Assembly: GCA_016703155.1 (NCBI GenBank)
Contig: JADJCP010000015.1
Span: 18,830 to 82,829, forward strand
Direction of reading: 5' to 3'
DNA length: 64,000 bases
Source of the DNA: Hydrogenophilales bacterium
GTDB taxonomy: Bacteria > Pseudomonadota > Gammaproteobacteria > Burkholderiales > Thiobacillaceae
Position 1 is the stretch's first letter. Each line of letters begins with the position of its first letter. A program made the position numbers and the translations under genes. This document shows, piece after piece, positions 12,667 through 23,736 of this stretch. The notes under the pieces are model-generated. The model saw only the letters and a program-made list of their open reading frames with translations, ran no database searches and was not told where the DNA came from.

Positions 12667-13511
12667 AGGCCGTTCCGGGCGTATTCGAGCAAGCGCTGGA
12701 CGCGCTCTTCCGTGGCTGGATGCGTGCGGAACAGGCCTTGCAGGTCGCCGCCGGAAAGCGGGTTGATGATCATCATCTGCGCTGTTTCCGGGTGCATCTC
12801 GGCAGCGTCCATGGGCGTTCCCCGGGCATGGGCCTCGATTTTGCGCAACGCCGAGGCGAGTGCCTCGGGATCGCCGGAGATCTCCGCGCCGCCGCGGTCG
12901 GCGCCGAACTCGCGGGCACGCGAAATGGCCATCTGGATGAGCATGGCGGCGATGGGCGCCAGGAACATGATGATCAACTGGACGATCATGTTGGGCCGTT
13001 CACGGTCGCCGCCACCGAAAAACATGCCGAACTGGGCCAGCGCGGAAATGGCCCCGGCGACAGTCGCCGAGATGGTCGAGATCAAGGTGTCGCGATTTTT
13101 TACATGCGCCAGTTCATGCGCCATGACACCCCGCAGTTCGCGTGCCGTGAGCATGCGCAGGATGCCGGTGGTCGCCGCGACCGCGGCATGCTCCGGGTTG
13201 CGTCCCGTGGCGAAGGCATTCGGCTGGGGCTCGTCGACGATGTAGACGCGCGGCATGGGCAGGCCGGCGCGCTGGCTCAGTTCGCGCACCATGTTGTAGA
13301 AATCGTGGCCGGATTGGTTGTCCAGCTCCTGAGCGTTGTACATGCGCAGGACGGCCTTGTCCGAATTCCAGTAGGCCCAGAGATTGATCGCGCCACCGAA
13401 CAGCAGGGCGATAACCATCCCCTGTTGGCCCCCCAGCAGCATGCCAACGACGCCGAACAGCGCGACGATGGCCGCCATCAGCAGAGTCGTCTTGAACCAG
13501 TTATTCAGCAT
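12663..13511 (-). CDS. htpX: Membrane zinc metalloprotease HtpX
   Basis: 282 residues with two N-terminal membrane segments (about 10-50), the zinc motif HELAH in [12 protein letters not shown], two more membrane segments (about 150-200) and the third ligand region [11 protein letters not shown]. HtpX degrades misfolded inner-membrane proteins under heat or envelope stress. Overlaps rsmB by 4 bp. Confidence 0.96.
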   Translation of the reverse strand: MLNNWFKTTLLMAAIVALFGVVGMLLGGQQGMVIALLFGGAINLWAYWNSDKAVLRMYNAQELDNQSGHDFYNMVRELSQRAGLPMPRVYIVDEPQPNAFATGRNPEHAAVAATTGILRMLTARELRGVMAHELAHVKNRDTLISTISATVAGAISALAQFGMFFGGGDRERPNMIVQLIIMFLAPIAAMLIQMAISRAREFGADRGGAEISGDPEALASALRKIEAHARGTPMDAAEMHPETAQMMIINPLSGGDLQGLFRTHPATEERVQRLLEYARNGL

Positions 13512-13564
13512 GATCGTTACCTCCTGTTAGCAACGCGCTATAGATGGCGTGCGGCACGAATAAT

Positions 13565-14497
13565 TCAATCGGTCTGGCCAAACCAGTCACCGGGTTGCAG
13601 TGGGTGGCCCGCCAGAAAGGCCGCGACCGGCAAGCGCTTGCCGCCGGCTTGCTGCAATTCGAGGAGGGTCAATGCGTTCGTGCCGCAGGCGACGTGTATC
13701 CCGGACGGAGAGACCGACAGGATTTTGCCCGGGGTGCCGTCGCCACCGCCCGGAGTGGCGTGCCAGATCTTCAGAGGTTCGCCATGCAGCCAGGTTTGCC
13801 CACCCGGAAACGGGTTGAAGGCACGGATTTGCCGGTCGAGTTCCAGGGCCGAGCGATTCCAGTCGAGGCGCGCATTTTCCTTCGTTATTTTGGCGGCATA
13901 GGTCGTTAGTGCCGACTGCTGAGGGGTGGGGCGGACCTCGCCGCGCGCCAATCTGGGCAGGAGTTCGACGATGCATTCGGCGCCCAGAACCGCCAGTTTG
14001 TCGTGCAGGCTGCCCGCCGTGTCGGTGGCGGCGATGGCCAGCGGATGCAGGCTGAGGAGGTCGCCAGTATCCAGGCCGGCATCCATCTGCATCAGAGTGA
14101 TGCCGGTCTCGGTGTCGCCTGCCTCGATGGCTCTCTGGATCGGTGCCGCGCCGCGCCATCTGGGCAGAAGCGAGGCATGGATATTGACGCAGCCCAGCTT
14201 GGGAATATCCAGCACCGCCTGAGGCAGGATCAGCCCATACGCGGCAACCACCATCAGATCGGCTTGCGCGTCGACGATGGCTTGCCGCGCGCTTGCCGGT
14301 TTCAGGGACTCCGGTTGGCCGACGTTCAGGCCATGGGTCAGGGCGGTTTCCTTCACCGGGCTCATCTTGAGCTTCATGCCGCGTCCGGCGGGCCGGTCGG
14401 GCTGGGTGAGCACCAGAGGAATGTCATGCCCCGCCACGATAAGTGCCGATAGCGCTTGCGCAGCGAATTCCGGGGTGCCGGCGAAGACGACTCTCAT
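13565..14497 (-). CDS. fmt: Methionyl-tRNA formyltransferase
   Basis: 310 residues with the formyl-tetrahydrofolate site [20 protein letters not shown], the [15 protein letters not shown] block and the C-terminal tRNA-binding OB domain ([14 protein letters not shown]). It formylates Met-tRNA(fMet) for initiation. It follows def by about 50 bp, the usual def-fmt pair. Confidence 0.97.
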   Translation of the reverse strand: MRVVFAGTPEFAAQALSALIVAGHDIPLVLTQPDRPAGRGMKLKMSPVKETALTHGLNVGQPESLKPASARQAIVDAQADLMVVAAYGLILPQAVLDIPKLGCVNIHASLLPRWRGAAPIQRAIEAGDTETGITLMQMDAGLDTGDLLSLHPLAIAATDTAGSLHDKLAVLGAECIVELLPRLARGEVRPTPQQSALTTYAAKITKENARLDWNRSALELDRQIRAFNPFPGGQTWLHGEPLKIWHATPGGGDGTPGKILSVSPSGIHVACGTNALTLLELQQAGGKRLPVAAFLAGHPLQPGDWFGQTD

Positions 14498-14546
14498 TGG
14501 GGGCGAAGTGTGCGTTGCGCCGTGTGATTCTGACGGGACGCGTCCT

Positions 14547-15050
14547 TCACATGTTTTCCCGTTGCTGTTTTTTCAGCTTGAGTTTGATGCGGCTCTGCTT
14601 CAGGCGGGAGAGGTATTCGACGAACACTTTGCCGCGCAGGTGATCGATCTCGTGCTGGATGCAGATGGCCAGCAGTCCGTCGGTTTCCAGTTCGAAAGGC
14701 TGGCCGTCGAGGCCCAGGGCGCGCACCCGGATATGCTCGGCGCGCGTCACTTTGTCATAGATACCGGGTACGGAAAGGCAGCCTTCCTCACGTACGGCCT
14801 CGCCGCTCTTTTCCAGAATCTCCGGATTGATGAAAACCTTCAATTCGTTATGGGTTTCGCTGACATCGACGACAATGAGTCGCACATGCCGGTCGACCTG
14901 GGTCGCGGCCAGACCAATGCCCGGCGCGGCGTACATGGTTTCGGCCATATCCACGGCAAGTCGGCGTATGGAGTCATCCACCTGGTCGACAGGTTTTGCG
15001 ACGGTGTGCAGGCGAGGATCGGGATAATGAAGTATCTGCAACAAGGCCAT
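14547..15050 (-). CDS. def: Peptide deformylase
   Basis: 167 residues with all three signature motifs: [18 protein letters not shown] and QHEIDHLRG (the metal-binding HExxH). It removes the formyl group from new proteins in the cytoplasm. First gene of the long minus-strand cluster def-fmt-htpX-rsmB, divergent from the LysM gene with about 100 bp of AT-richer promoter DNA between the starts. Confidence 0.98.
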   Translation of the reverse strand: MALLQILHYPDPRLHTVAKPVDQVDDSIRRLAVDMAETMYAAPGIGLAATQVDRHVRLIVVDVSETHNELKVFINPEILEKSGEAVREEGCLSVPGIYDKVTRAEHIRVRALGLDGQPFELETDGLLAICIQHEIDHLRGKVFVEYLSRLKQSRIKLKLKKQQRENM

Positions 15051-15071
15051 TTAGATGCAAAGTTTCACAAA

Positions 15072-15099
15072 TTGGTTTAAGTTAGACCTGAGACATAAT
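15072..15099 (+). promoter_or_regulatory. Possible sigma-70 promoter of the LysM gene
   Basis: TTGGTT and CATAAT are 16 bp apart in the AT-rich gap between def and the LysM gene, about 55 bp before the LysM start. The match is by eye only. Confidence 0.35.
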
Positions 15100-15153
15100 A
15101 TTTATGCATTATATAAGCCGTACTCGGAAACCCCCATTGATAAAGGTAGGCCT

Positions 15154-16520
15154 ATGCGTATTTCCGCTCTGATCCTATCCCTGGCTGTCGCGTTCCCGGT
15201 TCTGGCCGATACGGTCAAGCTGCGCGACGATGCCCCGGACCGCCATGTCGTCGTCAAGGGCGATACGCTTTGGGATATTTCCGCGAAATTCCTCAAGACG
15301 CCCTGGAAATGGCCGGAACTCTGGCAGGTCAACAAGGCGGAGATCAAGAATCCGCACCTGATCTATCCAGGCGACGTCGTCTACCTGATCATGACGCCGG
15401 ACGGCCCGCGTTTCGCCAAGATACAGACCGTCAAGTTAAGCCCGCGCATTCACGGCGAGCCCATTCCGAACCAGTCCGACGCCATTCCGGCGCTGCCGCC
15501 CGAGGCCATCGCGCCCTTTATCGCTCAGGCGGGCGTGATTGACGCGGAAAGGCTGCCGATGCTGCCGCGTATCCTCGGCGCCGACGATGACCGCGTCCTG
15601 CTGATGCTGGGCGACACGGCCTATGCCACCCAAGGTGATGGCTATACCGTCAACTGGTCGATTGTCCGCCCGGGTGCCGATCTTATCGACCCGGACACCG
15701 GTGTGTCCTGGGCAGGGAGGCGATTCATGTCGGCGATGCCACCACCGTCGTCCAGGGCATGCCTCAGACCCTGAAAATCGAGCGTGCCTCGATGGAGATC
15801 CTCAAGGGTGACCGCCTGTTACCGGCATCCACCACCGAATTGTCCGGCATGGTGCCGCGCGCGCCTGCCGGCGCCATCGACGGCAAAATCATCTCGGCCT
15901 ATGGCGGGGTCAATGCCACGGCACGCTACGCAACCGTGGTGCTGAACAAGGGCCGTGCCGACGGCCTGGTACCCGGCAATGTCCTGGCGGTGTTTCGACC
16001 TGGCAGGACCATCGGTGGCAAACCGGACGCACAGGCTTCGAAACACCGTGCCAGCGAGCTGGCCGTACACCGCAAGGAAACCGTCGTATACAAGAATTTC
16101 TGGGAAGAGGTGCTGGATTTCATCGATCCGTTCGACTTTTTCTTCCAGCCCTACGCCGATGGTCGGCGCGGTTGGCGCTATGCCGATGGTAAATGCCTCA
16201 AGGAAGGTGCCAGCCTCGCGCCCAACACCAACTATGATCCGGCAACCGAGATGGTCGATTGCACACCCGAGGCCGCCAAGCAGAAGTGGGCCTATATGGA
16301 TATTGGTTGTCTGAAGCACGGCAAGTCCGTGTCCTACGACCAACCCTTCGATCCGAAGGAGGTCTACGAGCCACACTGCCGGCCGCAACCGCCGATCAAG
16401 CTGCCCGATGTCCGGGCGGGGCTGGTCATGGTCTACCGCGTCTTCGACAAGGTGTCCTACGCCCTGGTCATGGAGTCGGCCGGCCCGATCTACCTGCTGG
16501 ACAGCGTCCGCAATCCCTGA
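15154..16520 (+). CDS. Secreted LysM peptidoglycan-binding protein (frameshift near 15712)
   Basis: Starts at ATG 15154 with a signal peptide (MRISALILSLAVAFPVLA). A LysM domain follows at about residues 28-80 (VVVKGDTLWDISAKF, KNPHLIYPGDVVYL). The frame shifts near 15712, where a C is missing from a short run, and continues as EAIHVGDATTVVQGMPQTLKIE to 16520, giving about 455 residues. The C-terminal half (NATARYATVVLNKGRADGLVPGNVLAVFR, and a WRYADGKCL repeat with cysteines) is typical of LysM proteins that precede dprA in betaproteobacteria. It is probably a periplasmic cell-wall protein. Confidence 0.85.
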
Positions 16521-16537
16521 CTTGCCCCTGCACCCAG

Positions 16538-17631
16538 TTGCCTAGTCCCGCTGACGCCCGCTACTGGTTCGCCCTGGAAGCGATTCCGGGGCTGGGTGCG
16601 GATGGGGTACGTCGTTTGCTGGATGAATTTGGCGATGTCAAAGCCATCTTTGCCGCGCCTTCGGTCGTTCTGCGCGACCTGATCGGCGACAAATTGGCTG
16701 ACCAGGTTGTCCGCGCTGCCGACACGGCCATGCCGGAGGCGGTCAACGCCTGGCTGGACAGTCCCGATGCCCACTTCATTACCTGCATCGATCCCGCGTA
16801 TCCGCCGCTGCTCAACGCTTTACCGGGGCACCCGCCTGGCTGTACGTCAAAGGCGCGCCTGAGGTTTTGCACCGGCCCATGCTGGCCATTGTCGGCAGCC
16901 GCAACGCCACGCCCCAGGGCCGGCGCGATGCCGCTGCCTTCGCGCAACATCTGGCGGAGGCCGGCCTGACCATCGTCAGCGGCCTGGCCGAGGGCATCGA
17001 CACCGCCGCCCATGACGGTGGCCTGGCCGGCAACGGCAGCGGTGTCGCCGTCGTCGGCACCGGCCTGGATCGGGTCTACCCGGCGAAGAACCGCGATCTG
17101 GCGCATCGCCTGACTACCGGTGGCGCACTGGTCTCCGAGTTCGCCCTGGGTACGTCGCCCAAGCCCGGCCATTTCCCCAGGCGCAACCGGGTCATCAGCG
17201 GTCTGGCCTTGGGTGTGCTGGTAGTCGAGGCGGCGCCGCAATCGGGTTCATTGATTACCGCGCGTCTCGCCGGCGAACAAGGAAGGGACGTCTTCGCCAT
17301 CCCCGGTTCAATCCATTCGCCGTTGGCGAAGGGTTGTCACCAATTGATCCGCCAGGGCGCCAAGCTGGTCGAGTCGGCCGAGGACATCCTCGAAGAGTTG
17401 CGCGGCACGTGGGCACCAACGCGGGCTCGCCGCACCGAGCCAGCCGCAAACGGCGAGCTGGCAGGTGACGAGGGCGTTTTGTCGCTGCTGGACAGCACAC
17501 CCTGCAGCCTGGACGAGCTGGTCGGCCGCTCCGGCTTGACGGTGGATAGGCTTTCGGCCATGCTGTTGACGCTGGAATTGGAAGGCCGCGTGGCGCTTGT
17601 TCCAGGCGGCTTCTATCAACGACAGTACTAG
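16538..17631 (+). CDS. dprA: DNA-processing protein DprA (frameshift near 16826)
   Basis: The frame YWFALEAIPGLGADGVRRLL (helix-hairpin-helix/SAM-like N-terminal part) runs to about 16826, where one G of a run is missing. It then continues as PAWLYVKGAPEVLHRPMLAIVGSRNATP. The Rossmann-like core (SGLAEGIDTAAH, GTGLDRVYP) and the C-terminal winged helix are intact. No ATG is available; TTG at 16538 is my start. DprA loads RecA on incoming single-stranded DNA in natural transformation. comM, another transformation gene, is disrupted later in this window. Confidence 0.88.
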
Positions 17632-17649
17632 ATCCCACTTTCCCCGACC

Positions 17650-18108
17650 ATGTTCGATATCCTCCTTTATCTTTACGACAACTATCTCGTCACCGAGCAT
17701 GTGCCCGATGCCGATGCGCTGTCGCGCAAGTTGACGGCGGCGGGTTTCGAGGCGGAGGAGATCGATCAGGCTCTGGATTGGTTGTCGGCACTCGACAACC
17801 TCGGCGCGGAAGCGCCCATGTTCGAGACCCAGGGGCTGCGCTGCTATGCCCCCGAGGAATGGCGTCGCATCGAGGCTGAAGGCTTGGGATTTCTGACCTT
17901 CCTTGAAAATGCCGGCCTGTTGACGCCGCAAGGCCGCGAATGGGTGCTGGATCGGGCCTTGGCGCTGGACGACAGCGAGGTCTCAACGGACAAGATCAAA
18001 TGGATTGCTTTGCTCGCGGTGACCCGCCTGCACGGTCCGGGGGATGCGCTCTGGTTGGAAGACCTGGTGCGCATCGACGAAGACGGCTACACGCCTACCA
18101 TTCATTAA
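17650..18108 (+). CDS. smg: Smg protein (DUF494)
   Basis: 152 residues, starting MFDILLYLYDNYL, with an acidic helical body (AGFEAEEIDQALDWL) and the C-terminal WIALLAVTRL block. This matches the Smg family, always found between dprA and topA in many beta- and gammaproteobacteria. Molecular function is not established. Spaced 18 bp from dprA and 6 bp from topA, so one transcript is likely. Confidence 0.93.
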   Translation: MFDILLYLYDNYLVTEHVPDADALSRKLTAAGFEAEEIDQALDWLSALDNLGAEAPMFETQGLRCYAPEEWRRIEAEGLGFLTFLENAGLLTPQGREWVLDRALALDDSEVSTDKIKWIALLAVTRLHGPGDALWLEDLVRIDEDGYTPTIH

Positions 18109-18114
18109 GACACC

Positions 18115-20608
18115 ATGCGCCTATTGATCGTCGAGTCGCCGTCGAAGGCGAAGACGTTGAAGAAATACCTGGGCGCCGATTTCGAGGTTCTGGCCAGTTA
18201 TGGCCATGTCCGCGACCTGACGCCGAAGACCGGTTCCGTCGACACCGATGCCGGCTTCGCCATGAAATACGAACTCATCGAGCGCAACAGCAAACACGTC
18301 GAAGCCATCGCCAAGGCGGTGAAAAAGGCTGACGAAGTGCTCCTGGCAACCGACCCGGACCGCGAAGGCGAAGCGATTGCCTGGCATCTCGCCGAGATCC
18401 TCCGGTCGCGCAAGCTGCTCGACAAGAAGATCGTCAAGCGCGTCGTCTTCTACGAGATCACCGAGCGCGCCGTCAAGGACGCCGTCAAGAACCCGCGCGA
18501 GCTGTCCATGGCCCTGGTCAACGCCCAGCAGGCACGCCGGGCACTGGACTATCTGGTGGGCTTCAACCTGTCGCCGCTGCTCTGGAAGAAGATCAGCCCG
18601 GGGCTTTCCGCCGGCCGGGTGCAAAGCCCGGCGCTGCGTCTGATCGTCGAGCGCGAGGAAGAGATCGAGCGCTTCAAGCCGCGTGAATACTGGACGCTGC
18701 ATCTCGACAGCCACAAGGGTAAGCAGAAATTCAGCGCCCGCCTGAGCCAGTTCGCTGGCGAAAAGGTGCAGCAGTTCACGGTCGAGACCGAGGCGCGCCA
18801 TCAGGAAATCATCGCCGCCTTGCATGCCGCCAAGGAAGGCCGCGTCGCGCGCGTCGAAAAGAAGCGCAAGCAACGCCAGCCGGCGGCGCCGTTCACCACC
18901 TCGACGCTGCAACAGGAGGCCGTACGCAAGCTCGGCTTTACCGCCGAACGCGCCATGCGCACCGCCCAGCAGCTCTACGAAGGTATCGACACCGGCAAGG
19001 GTACCGTCGGTCTGATCACCTATATGCGTACCGACTCGGTAAATCTGTCCACCGAGGCGATTGCCGACATCCGCAAATATATCGGCAAGACCTTCGCCGC
19101 CGACTATCTGCCCAACGAGGCCGTGGTCTACCGCAGCAAGGCCAAGAATGCCCAGGAGGCGCACGAGGCCATTCGGCCGACCGATATCGTCCGAGCCCCG
19201 GACAAATTGCAGAGCACCTGACCCACGATCAGTTCCGTCTCTACGAGATGATCTGGAAACGTGCCCTGGCCAGCCAGATGGCGCCAGCGCAACTGGACAC
19301 CGTGGCGGTCGACATCGCCGTCGTGTCGGAAGCCAATCTATTCCGCGCCACCGGCCAGACGGTGGCCTTCCCCGGTTTCCTCGCCGTCTACAAGGAAGAC
19401 GAGGACGACGTCGCCGAGGGCGACGATGAGGCGCGTCTGCCGCCGCTCGCCGAAGGCGAGACCGTGCCGGTCGACAAGCTTTATGGCGAGCAGCATTTCA
19501 CCCAGCCGCCGCCGCGCTATTCCGAGGCCAGTATCGTCAAGACCCTGGAAGAGTACGGCATTGGTCGCCCCTCCACCTATGCCAGCATCATATCCACCTT
19601 GCAGGATCGCGAGTACGTGATCCTCGAACGCAAGCGCTTCAAGCCTACCGACATGGGCCGGTTGGTGAACTGTTTTTGACGCGTCACTTCCACGACTATG
19701 TCGATTACGACTTCACCGCCCACTTCGAGGACGAGCTCGACGAAATTTCCAATGGCGAGCGCGAGTGGGTGCCGGTCATGGATGAATTCTGGGGCCAATT
19801 CTCCGGGCAACTCGAGGCCAAGGCCAAGGTCGACCGGGGCTGCCCGTTGCCCGACGAAGCTTGCCCAAAATGTGGCAAGGAGCTATTCCTGCAATCCAGC
19901 AAGCGCGGCCTGTTCATTGGTTGCAGCGGCTACCCTGAGTGCGATTACACGCGCCCCTTTGGCGATCGCCCGCCGCCCGGCGAGGACATCATCCTCGGCG
20001 AGGATCCGGCCACCGGTTTGCCGGTGAAGCTGCTCAACGGTCGATTCGGCTGGTATGTGCAGATCGGCGATATGCCCGAGGACAAGAAAGCGCCCAAGCC
20101 GCGCCGTGCCAGCTGGCCCAAGGATGTGCCCCACGAGGGCGCCGATCTGGCGATGGCACTGAAATATCTGTCGCTGCCGCGCTCGGTGGGCGTCAATCCG
20201 GAAACCGGTCTGCCTATCGTCGCCAACATCGGCCGCTTCGGACCCTATCTGCTGCATGCCGACAAGTTCAAGTCGGTACCCAAGGATTTCAGCGTCTACG
20301 ACATCAGCCTCGCCGATGCTCTGAAGGTGCTGGCCATGCCTGCCCAGCGGCGTGGTGGCGCCGCGGGTGCGGCGAGTCCGGGCAAGGAACTCGGCGCGCA
20401 TCCATCGGATGGCCAGCCGGTCGTCCTGCGCGAGGGGCGCTATGGTCCCTATGTCTCGCACGGCAAGATCAATGCGACCCTGCCCAAGAGTATCAAGCCT
20501 GAAGAAATCACCCTCGACGAGGCGCTCGACCTGCTATCCGCGAAGGCCGCCAAGATCGAAAGCGAAGGCGGCACAAAAACCAAGGCCAAGCGCACCGCGA
20601 AAAAATAG
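18115..20608 (+). CDS. topA: DNA topoisomerase I (two frameshifts)
   Basis: About 830 residues when read across losses near 19213 and 19672 (the second in a T-run: NCF then LTRHFHDYVDY). Toprim domain MRLLIVESPSKAKTLKKYLG and DPDREGEAIAWH, active-site tyrosine in GLITYMRTDSVNLS, and a C-terminal zinc ribbon (CPLPDEACPKCGKELF, GCSGYPECDYTRPF) followed by topoisomerase C-terminal repeats (GRFGWYVQIGD, GRFGPYLLH, GRYGPYVSHG). TopA relaxes negative supercoils and is essential in most bacteria, so the breaks are almost surely sequence errors. Confidence 0.95.
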
Positions 20609-20778
20609 GCGGTCGTCGCTCGTGCGCCTGACACAAAAATGTTGCAACGCAACGGTTCCGGTTTTTCGATAACTCTAGTAAATTCACCGAGCCTTCCGGG
20701 TTTGTTCCCGGCGCGCCGATCACTCGCGAGGGGGAGGAGTATCGGCATTTTCAACCCTGACATATCAAAGGAAACACC

Positions 20779-21381
20779 ATGGCTGTACTCGTAGGTAAAC
20801 AAGCGCCCGATTTCACCGCCATCGCCGTCATGGGCGACAACAGCATCAACGAGAACTTCACCCTCTCCGCACAGATCAAGGACAAGTACGCGGTTATCTT
20901 CTTCTATCCGCTCGACTTCACCTTCGTCTGCCCGTCCGAACTCCTGGCCTTCGACCATCGCTTGAAGGAGTTCCAGGACCGCAACGTCGAGGTCATCGGC
21001 ATCTCCATCGACTCGCACTTCACTCACCTGGCTTGGAAGAACACCGCCATCAACAACGGCGGGATCGGCCAGGTGAAGTACCCACTGGTAGCGGACCTGA
21101 ACCACGCCATCATCCAGTCCTTTGATGTCGAGCATCCGCTGGGCATCGCCTATCGCGGCTCCTTCCTGATCGACAAGGCCGGTATCGTCCGCCACCAGGT
21201 GGTCAACGACCTACCGCTGGGCCGGAACATCGATGAGATGCTGCGCATGATCGACGCCCTGCAATTCACCGAAGTTCATGGTGAAGTCTGCCCGGCCGGC
21301 TGGAAGAAGGGCGACGTGGGCATGAAAGCCAGCACCGATGGTGTTGCCGAGTACCTCGCCAAGCACGGCGAAGCGCTGTAA
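20779..21381 (+). CDS. Typical 2-Cys peroxiredoxin
   Basis: 200 residues of the Prx1/AhpC class. Peroxidatic Cys in FYPLDFTFVCPSELLAF, resolving Cys in HGEVCPAGWKKG near residue 172. It reduces hydrogen and organic peroxides in the cytoplasm, with thioredoxin as likely reductant (trxA is in this window). A good ribosome-binding site (AAAGGAAA) precedes the ATG. The 170-bp leader is not shared with topA. It is a single-gene unit ending at a GC-rich hairpin. Confidence 0.95.
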   Translation: MAVLVGKQAPDFTAIAVMGDNSINENFTLSAQIKDKYAVIFFYPLDFTFVCPSELLAFDHRLKEFQDRNVEVIGISIDSHFTHLAWKNTAINNGGIGQVKYPLVADLNHAIIQSFDVEHPLGIAYRGSFLIDKAGIVRHQVVNDLPLGRNIDEMLRMIDALQFTEVHGEVCPAGWKKGDVGMKASTDGVAEYLAKHGEAL

Positions 21382-21402
21382 GCTGGTTGTAAACAACCGC
21401 AA

Positions 21403-21420
21403 GGGGGCCGGGCGGCCCCC
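21403..21420 (+). terminator. GC-rich hairpin after the peroxiredoxin gene
   Basis: GGGGGCC, loop GGGC, GGCCCCC forms a 7-bp stem 22 bp after the stop codon. Only a weak T-rich tail follows (TGATCATTTA), so termination strength is uncertain. Confidence 0.55.
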
Positions 21421-21430
21421 TGATCATTTA

Positions 21431-21816
21431 ATGACCGAGCCCCCAACCCGTCTCCTCGCCGTCGTCGAATTTCTCGCCCACGCCGGTCTCAAGCCGCTCT
21501 ACGAGCGATTGGGCTACAGTGTCACCAGCGAATTCACCGTGCGCAAGGCGATTGCCGCCGTGCGCAGGCACAAGCCCGATGTCGTTGCCGCCGACTTTTT
21601 TTTCCAACCCGATTTTCGTGATCGGGTCAGCAACCTTGAATCCCTTCTCGCTGCACTGCATGGGGCCCGGAGGTCAAGGTTCTGGTCTATTACGACGCCG
21701 CGCACCAGCACGCACTGGATAAGGTGAGACAACGCTTCCGCATCGACGCGGCGCTTACCCTGCCAGCCAAGGAAGCGGATATTGAAGCCCTGCTCAACGC
21801 CTGGAAGCCGCGGTAG
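21431..21816 (+). CDS. Short receiver-like hypothetical protein (frameshift near 21665)
   Basis: About 128 residues when a missing G near 21665 is restored (LHGGPEVKVLVYYDAAHQHALDKVR). The text MTEPPTRLLAVVEFLAHAGL, then KPDVVAADFFFQPDFRDRVSNLESLLAAL, VKVLVYYD and FRIDAALTLPAKEADIEALL, resembles the beta-alpha pattern of a CheY-like fold (Asp-bearing strand followed by a PxF loop and the fourth beta strand). I cannot confirm an acidic triad, so the family is a guess. It directly follows the peroxiredoxin gene. Confidence 0.6.
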
Positions 21817-21895
21817 CCGTGTACCATTGACCCCACCCGGCCGCACGGGGAGCATGGCCCAAGGCAACCCAGCCTAATGCCACAAGGAGATCCTC

Positions 21896-22135
21896 ATGAT
21901 CCGCAACTTCAGCTTGATCGCTCTTGCCGCTGTCACCCTCGCTGGCTGTTTGTCGATCAGTTCCAGCGACCCAATCCTCAGTAACAACGATCCCTCCGGT
22001 TACTGCTCCGGGAAGGAGCTGCAATGCCGCGAAATCTGCGGTAGTGTCGGCGTACAATCCTTTGCCTGCAACGCCCGGCCGGGTCAGGAAATCAGCTACA
22101 AATGCGAATGCCGCAAATCCGGATCGGCCCCATGA
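21896..22135 (+). CDS. Small cysteine-rich lipoprotein
   Basis: 79 residues behind a strong ribosome-binding site (AAGGAG, 6 bp before ATG). Signal peptide with lipobox LAGC (Cys18), so it is acylated and anchored to a membrane. The mature part has seven further cysteines (YCSGKELQCREICGSV, FACNARPG, YKCECRKSG), likely forming disulfides in the periplasm. Family not recognised. Confidence 0.75.
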   Translation: MIRNFSLIALAAVTLAGCLSISSSDPILSNNDPSGYCSGKELQCREICGSVGVQSFACNARPGQEISYKCECRKSGSAP

Positions 22136-22186
22136 TTTCGCCCCGACAGCTGAACATGGCGACCCGGGAGACTTTGGAGTGAATGT

Positions 22187-22717
22187 ATGAGAACCATCCT
22201 GGCCTTGGCCATACTCGTCGGCCTTGTCATCGGTCCCATCTACTGGATCTACGGCAAATTCTATTCCGGCCGCACTGCCCAGACCCTGACGCTCAAGGAA
22301 AGTCGCGAGGGCAAGTTCGTCAGCGGCGAATTTCGAGTCACACCGGACATGGCCCCAACGGGCGTCGTCCTCACCGCCACCGGCAGCTTCGCGCCGAACA
22401 TGCCGGAGGACCAGCCGCCCAAGGTTGGCTATGCAGCGACCTTGTTCAAGGACGGCACCCAGTTCAACATTGCCAAATTCCCCCTCAAAGCCAGCTCCAC
22501 CAGCGAAACCAACCCCGTTTTCAAGGAACGTCTGTTTTACCTGGAGGCTCCGCAGGACGGCCTATTTCGTATGGAACTCGAAGCCATGACGCCACAGACC
22601 ATCAAGCTGGACAGCGTACAAATCGAAGTCAAAGCGAATGTCCAGGAAGCCGATGGGCGCGTTGTCTCGGTGGGGATGGTGCTGATGATCGTCGCCGTTC
22701 TGGGGCTGTTGATCTGA
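22187..22717 (+). CDS. Membrane-anchored hypothetical protein, 176 aa
   Basis: An N-terminal membrane segment (ILALAILVGLVIGPIYWIYG) and a C-terminal one (VSVGMVLMIVAVLGLLI) enclose about 135 residues that read as a beta-sandwich-type periplasmic domain (FRVTPDMAPTGVVLTATGSF, LFRMELEAM). Follows the lipoprotein gene by about 50 bp. No recognised family. Confidence 0.7.
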   Translation: MRTILALAILVGLVIGPIYWIYGKFYSGRTAQTLTLKESREGKFVSGEFRVTPDMAPTGVVLTATGSFAPNMPEDQPPKVGYAATLFKDGTQFNIAKFPLKASSTSETNPVFKERLFYLEAPQDGLFRMELEAMTPQTIKLDSVQIEVKANVQEADGRVVSVGMVLMIVAVLGLLI

Positions 22718-22810
22718 TCTGCCGGTGTTTCACGTGGAACCACACCCAAGGTGGGCCACCTGAAAAGCGGCATCGCCTGGATGTTTACTGGCTGACTGCC
22801 ACGAGCTGTG

Positions 22811-23404
22811 TCACGAGCCGGCGAATCCTCGGGAGAGGATTCCCCACTGTGCTTCCCACAGCTCCAGCGGCGAGCGTTTGAAGCCGCTTTTCACAAACTG
22901 CTGCCAGCGGCCCTGGATATAGGCCAGGGTTAGATTGGCGGCAGCGCCGGGGTCTGCGCCTTCGGCGAGTTCGCTTTGGCTGGCGGCGATGCGTAGCACC
23001 TGTTTCAGGCTGGCTTCCAGGCGGTCCATGAGTTGGTTGATGCGCACTTGCAACCGCTCGTTTTCGTTGACCAGGGCCTCACCGATGAGTACCCGGGTCA
23101 TGCCCCGGTTTTTTTCGGCGAAACCGAGCAGCAACTGGGCGATGCCGCGCGCCTGATCAAGACCATGCCCGGCTTCGCCGGTGAGACGGTTGATCAGGCC
23201 AAACAGTGTGGTCTCGATGAATTCGATCAACCCTTCGTACATTTGCGCCTTGCTGGCGAAATGACGATACAGGGCGGCTTCGGAGACCTGTAGCCGGGCG
23301 GCGAGGGCTGCCGTGGTGATCTTCTCTGCCTGGGGCGATTCGAGCATCTCGGCGAGGGTTTGCAGGATTTGCAGCTTGCGCTCGCCGGGTTTCAGGGTGG
23401 CCAT
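22811..23404 (-). CDS. slmA: Nucleoid occlusion factor SlmA
   Basis: 197 residues of the TetR fold. N-terminal helix-turn-helix ITTAALAARLQVSEAALYRHFASKAQMYEGL and the SlmA-specific C-terminus ending WEAQWGILSRGF. SlmA binds chromosomal sites and blocks FtsZ ring assembly over the nucleoid. Spaced 26 bp from the DUF4936 gene upstream. Confidence 0.92.
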   Translation of the reverse strand: MATLKPGERKLQILQTLAEMLESPQAEKITTAALAARLQVSEAALYRHFASKAQMYEGLIEFIETTLFGLINRLTGEAGHGLDQARGIAQLLLGFAEKNRGMTRVLIGEALVNENERLQVRINQLMDRLEASLKQVLRIAASQSELAEGADPGAAANLTLAYIQGRWQQFVKSGFKRSPLELWEAQWGILSRGFAGS

Positions 23405-23430
23405 GGTGTGTGCTCCTCGTTGTTATTGAT

Positions 23431-23736
23431 TCAAGCCGTATGGCATGCCGCAGAGACGGCGGTCGTATCGATGAAGCACTCGGTATGCCGCGGACCGTCG
23501 ATGAACATCTCGATATCGTATTCGTCCACGACTTGCGCCAGAAGCCGGGTGAAGCGGTCGGGATCGGTAATCCCTTCGTAGACTTCCATCCACAGGCCGG
23601 GTTCGCCAAGCTTTTTCAGCAGGCGGCCCGGGCAGCCGCTACGGCAGCACAGGCGCGCCATCATGCCGCGTATGGCGGTCTCGGTGTCGCGACTGTCCGA
23701 GGTAACCCGGTACCAGATGTAGTAGCCGTGGCTCAC
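23431..23736 (-). CDS. DUF4936 protein
   Basis: 101 residues; HGYYIWYRV, LWMEVYEGI and RHTECF are the hallmarks of the DUF4936 family seen next to ygfZ in betaproteobacteria. The fold suggests a ferredoxin-like dimeric barrel. Overlaps ygfZ by 4 bp. Function unknown. Confidence 0.8.
   Translation of the reverse strand: MSHGYYIWYRVTSDSRDTETAIRGMMARLCCRSGCPGRLLKKLGEPGLWMEVYEGITDPDRFTRLLAQVVDEYDIEMFIDGPRHTECFIDTTAVSAACHTA

Noticed and set aside
12430..13901. Plus-strand open frames across htpX and fmt
   Set aside because: Shadows of htpX and fmt on the other strand.
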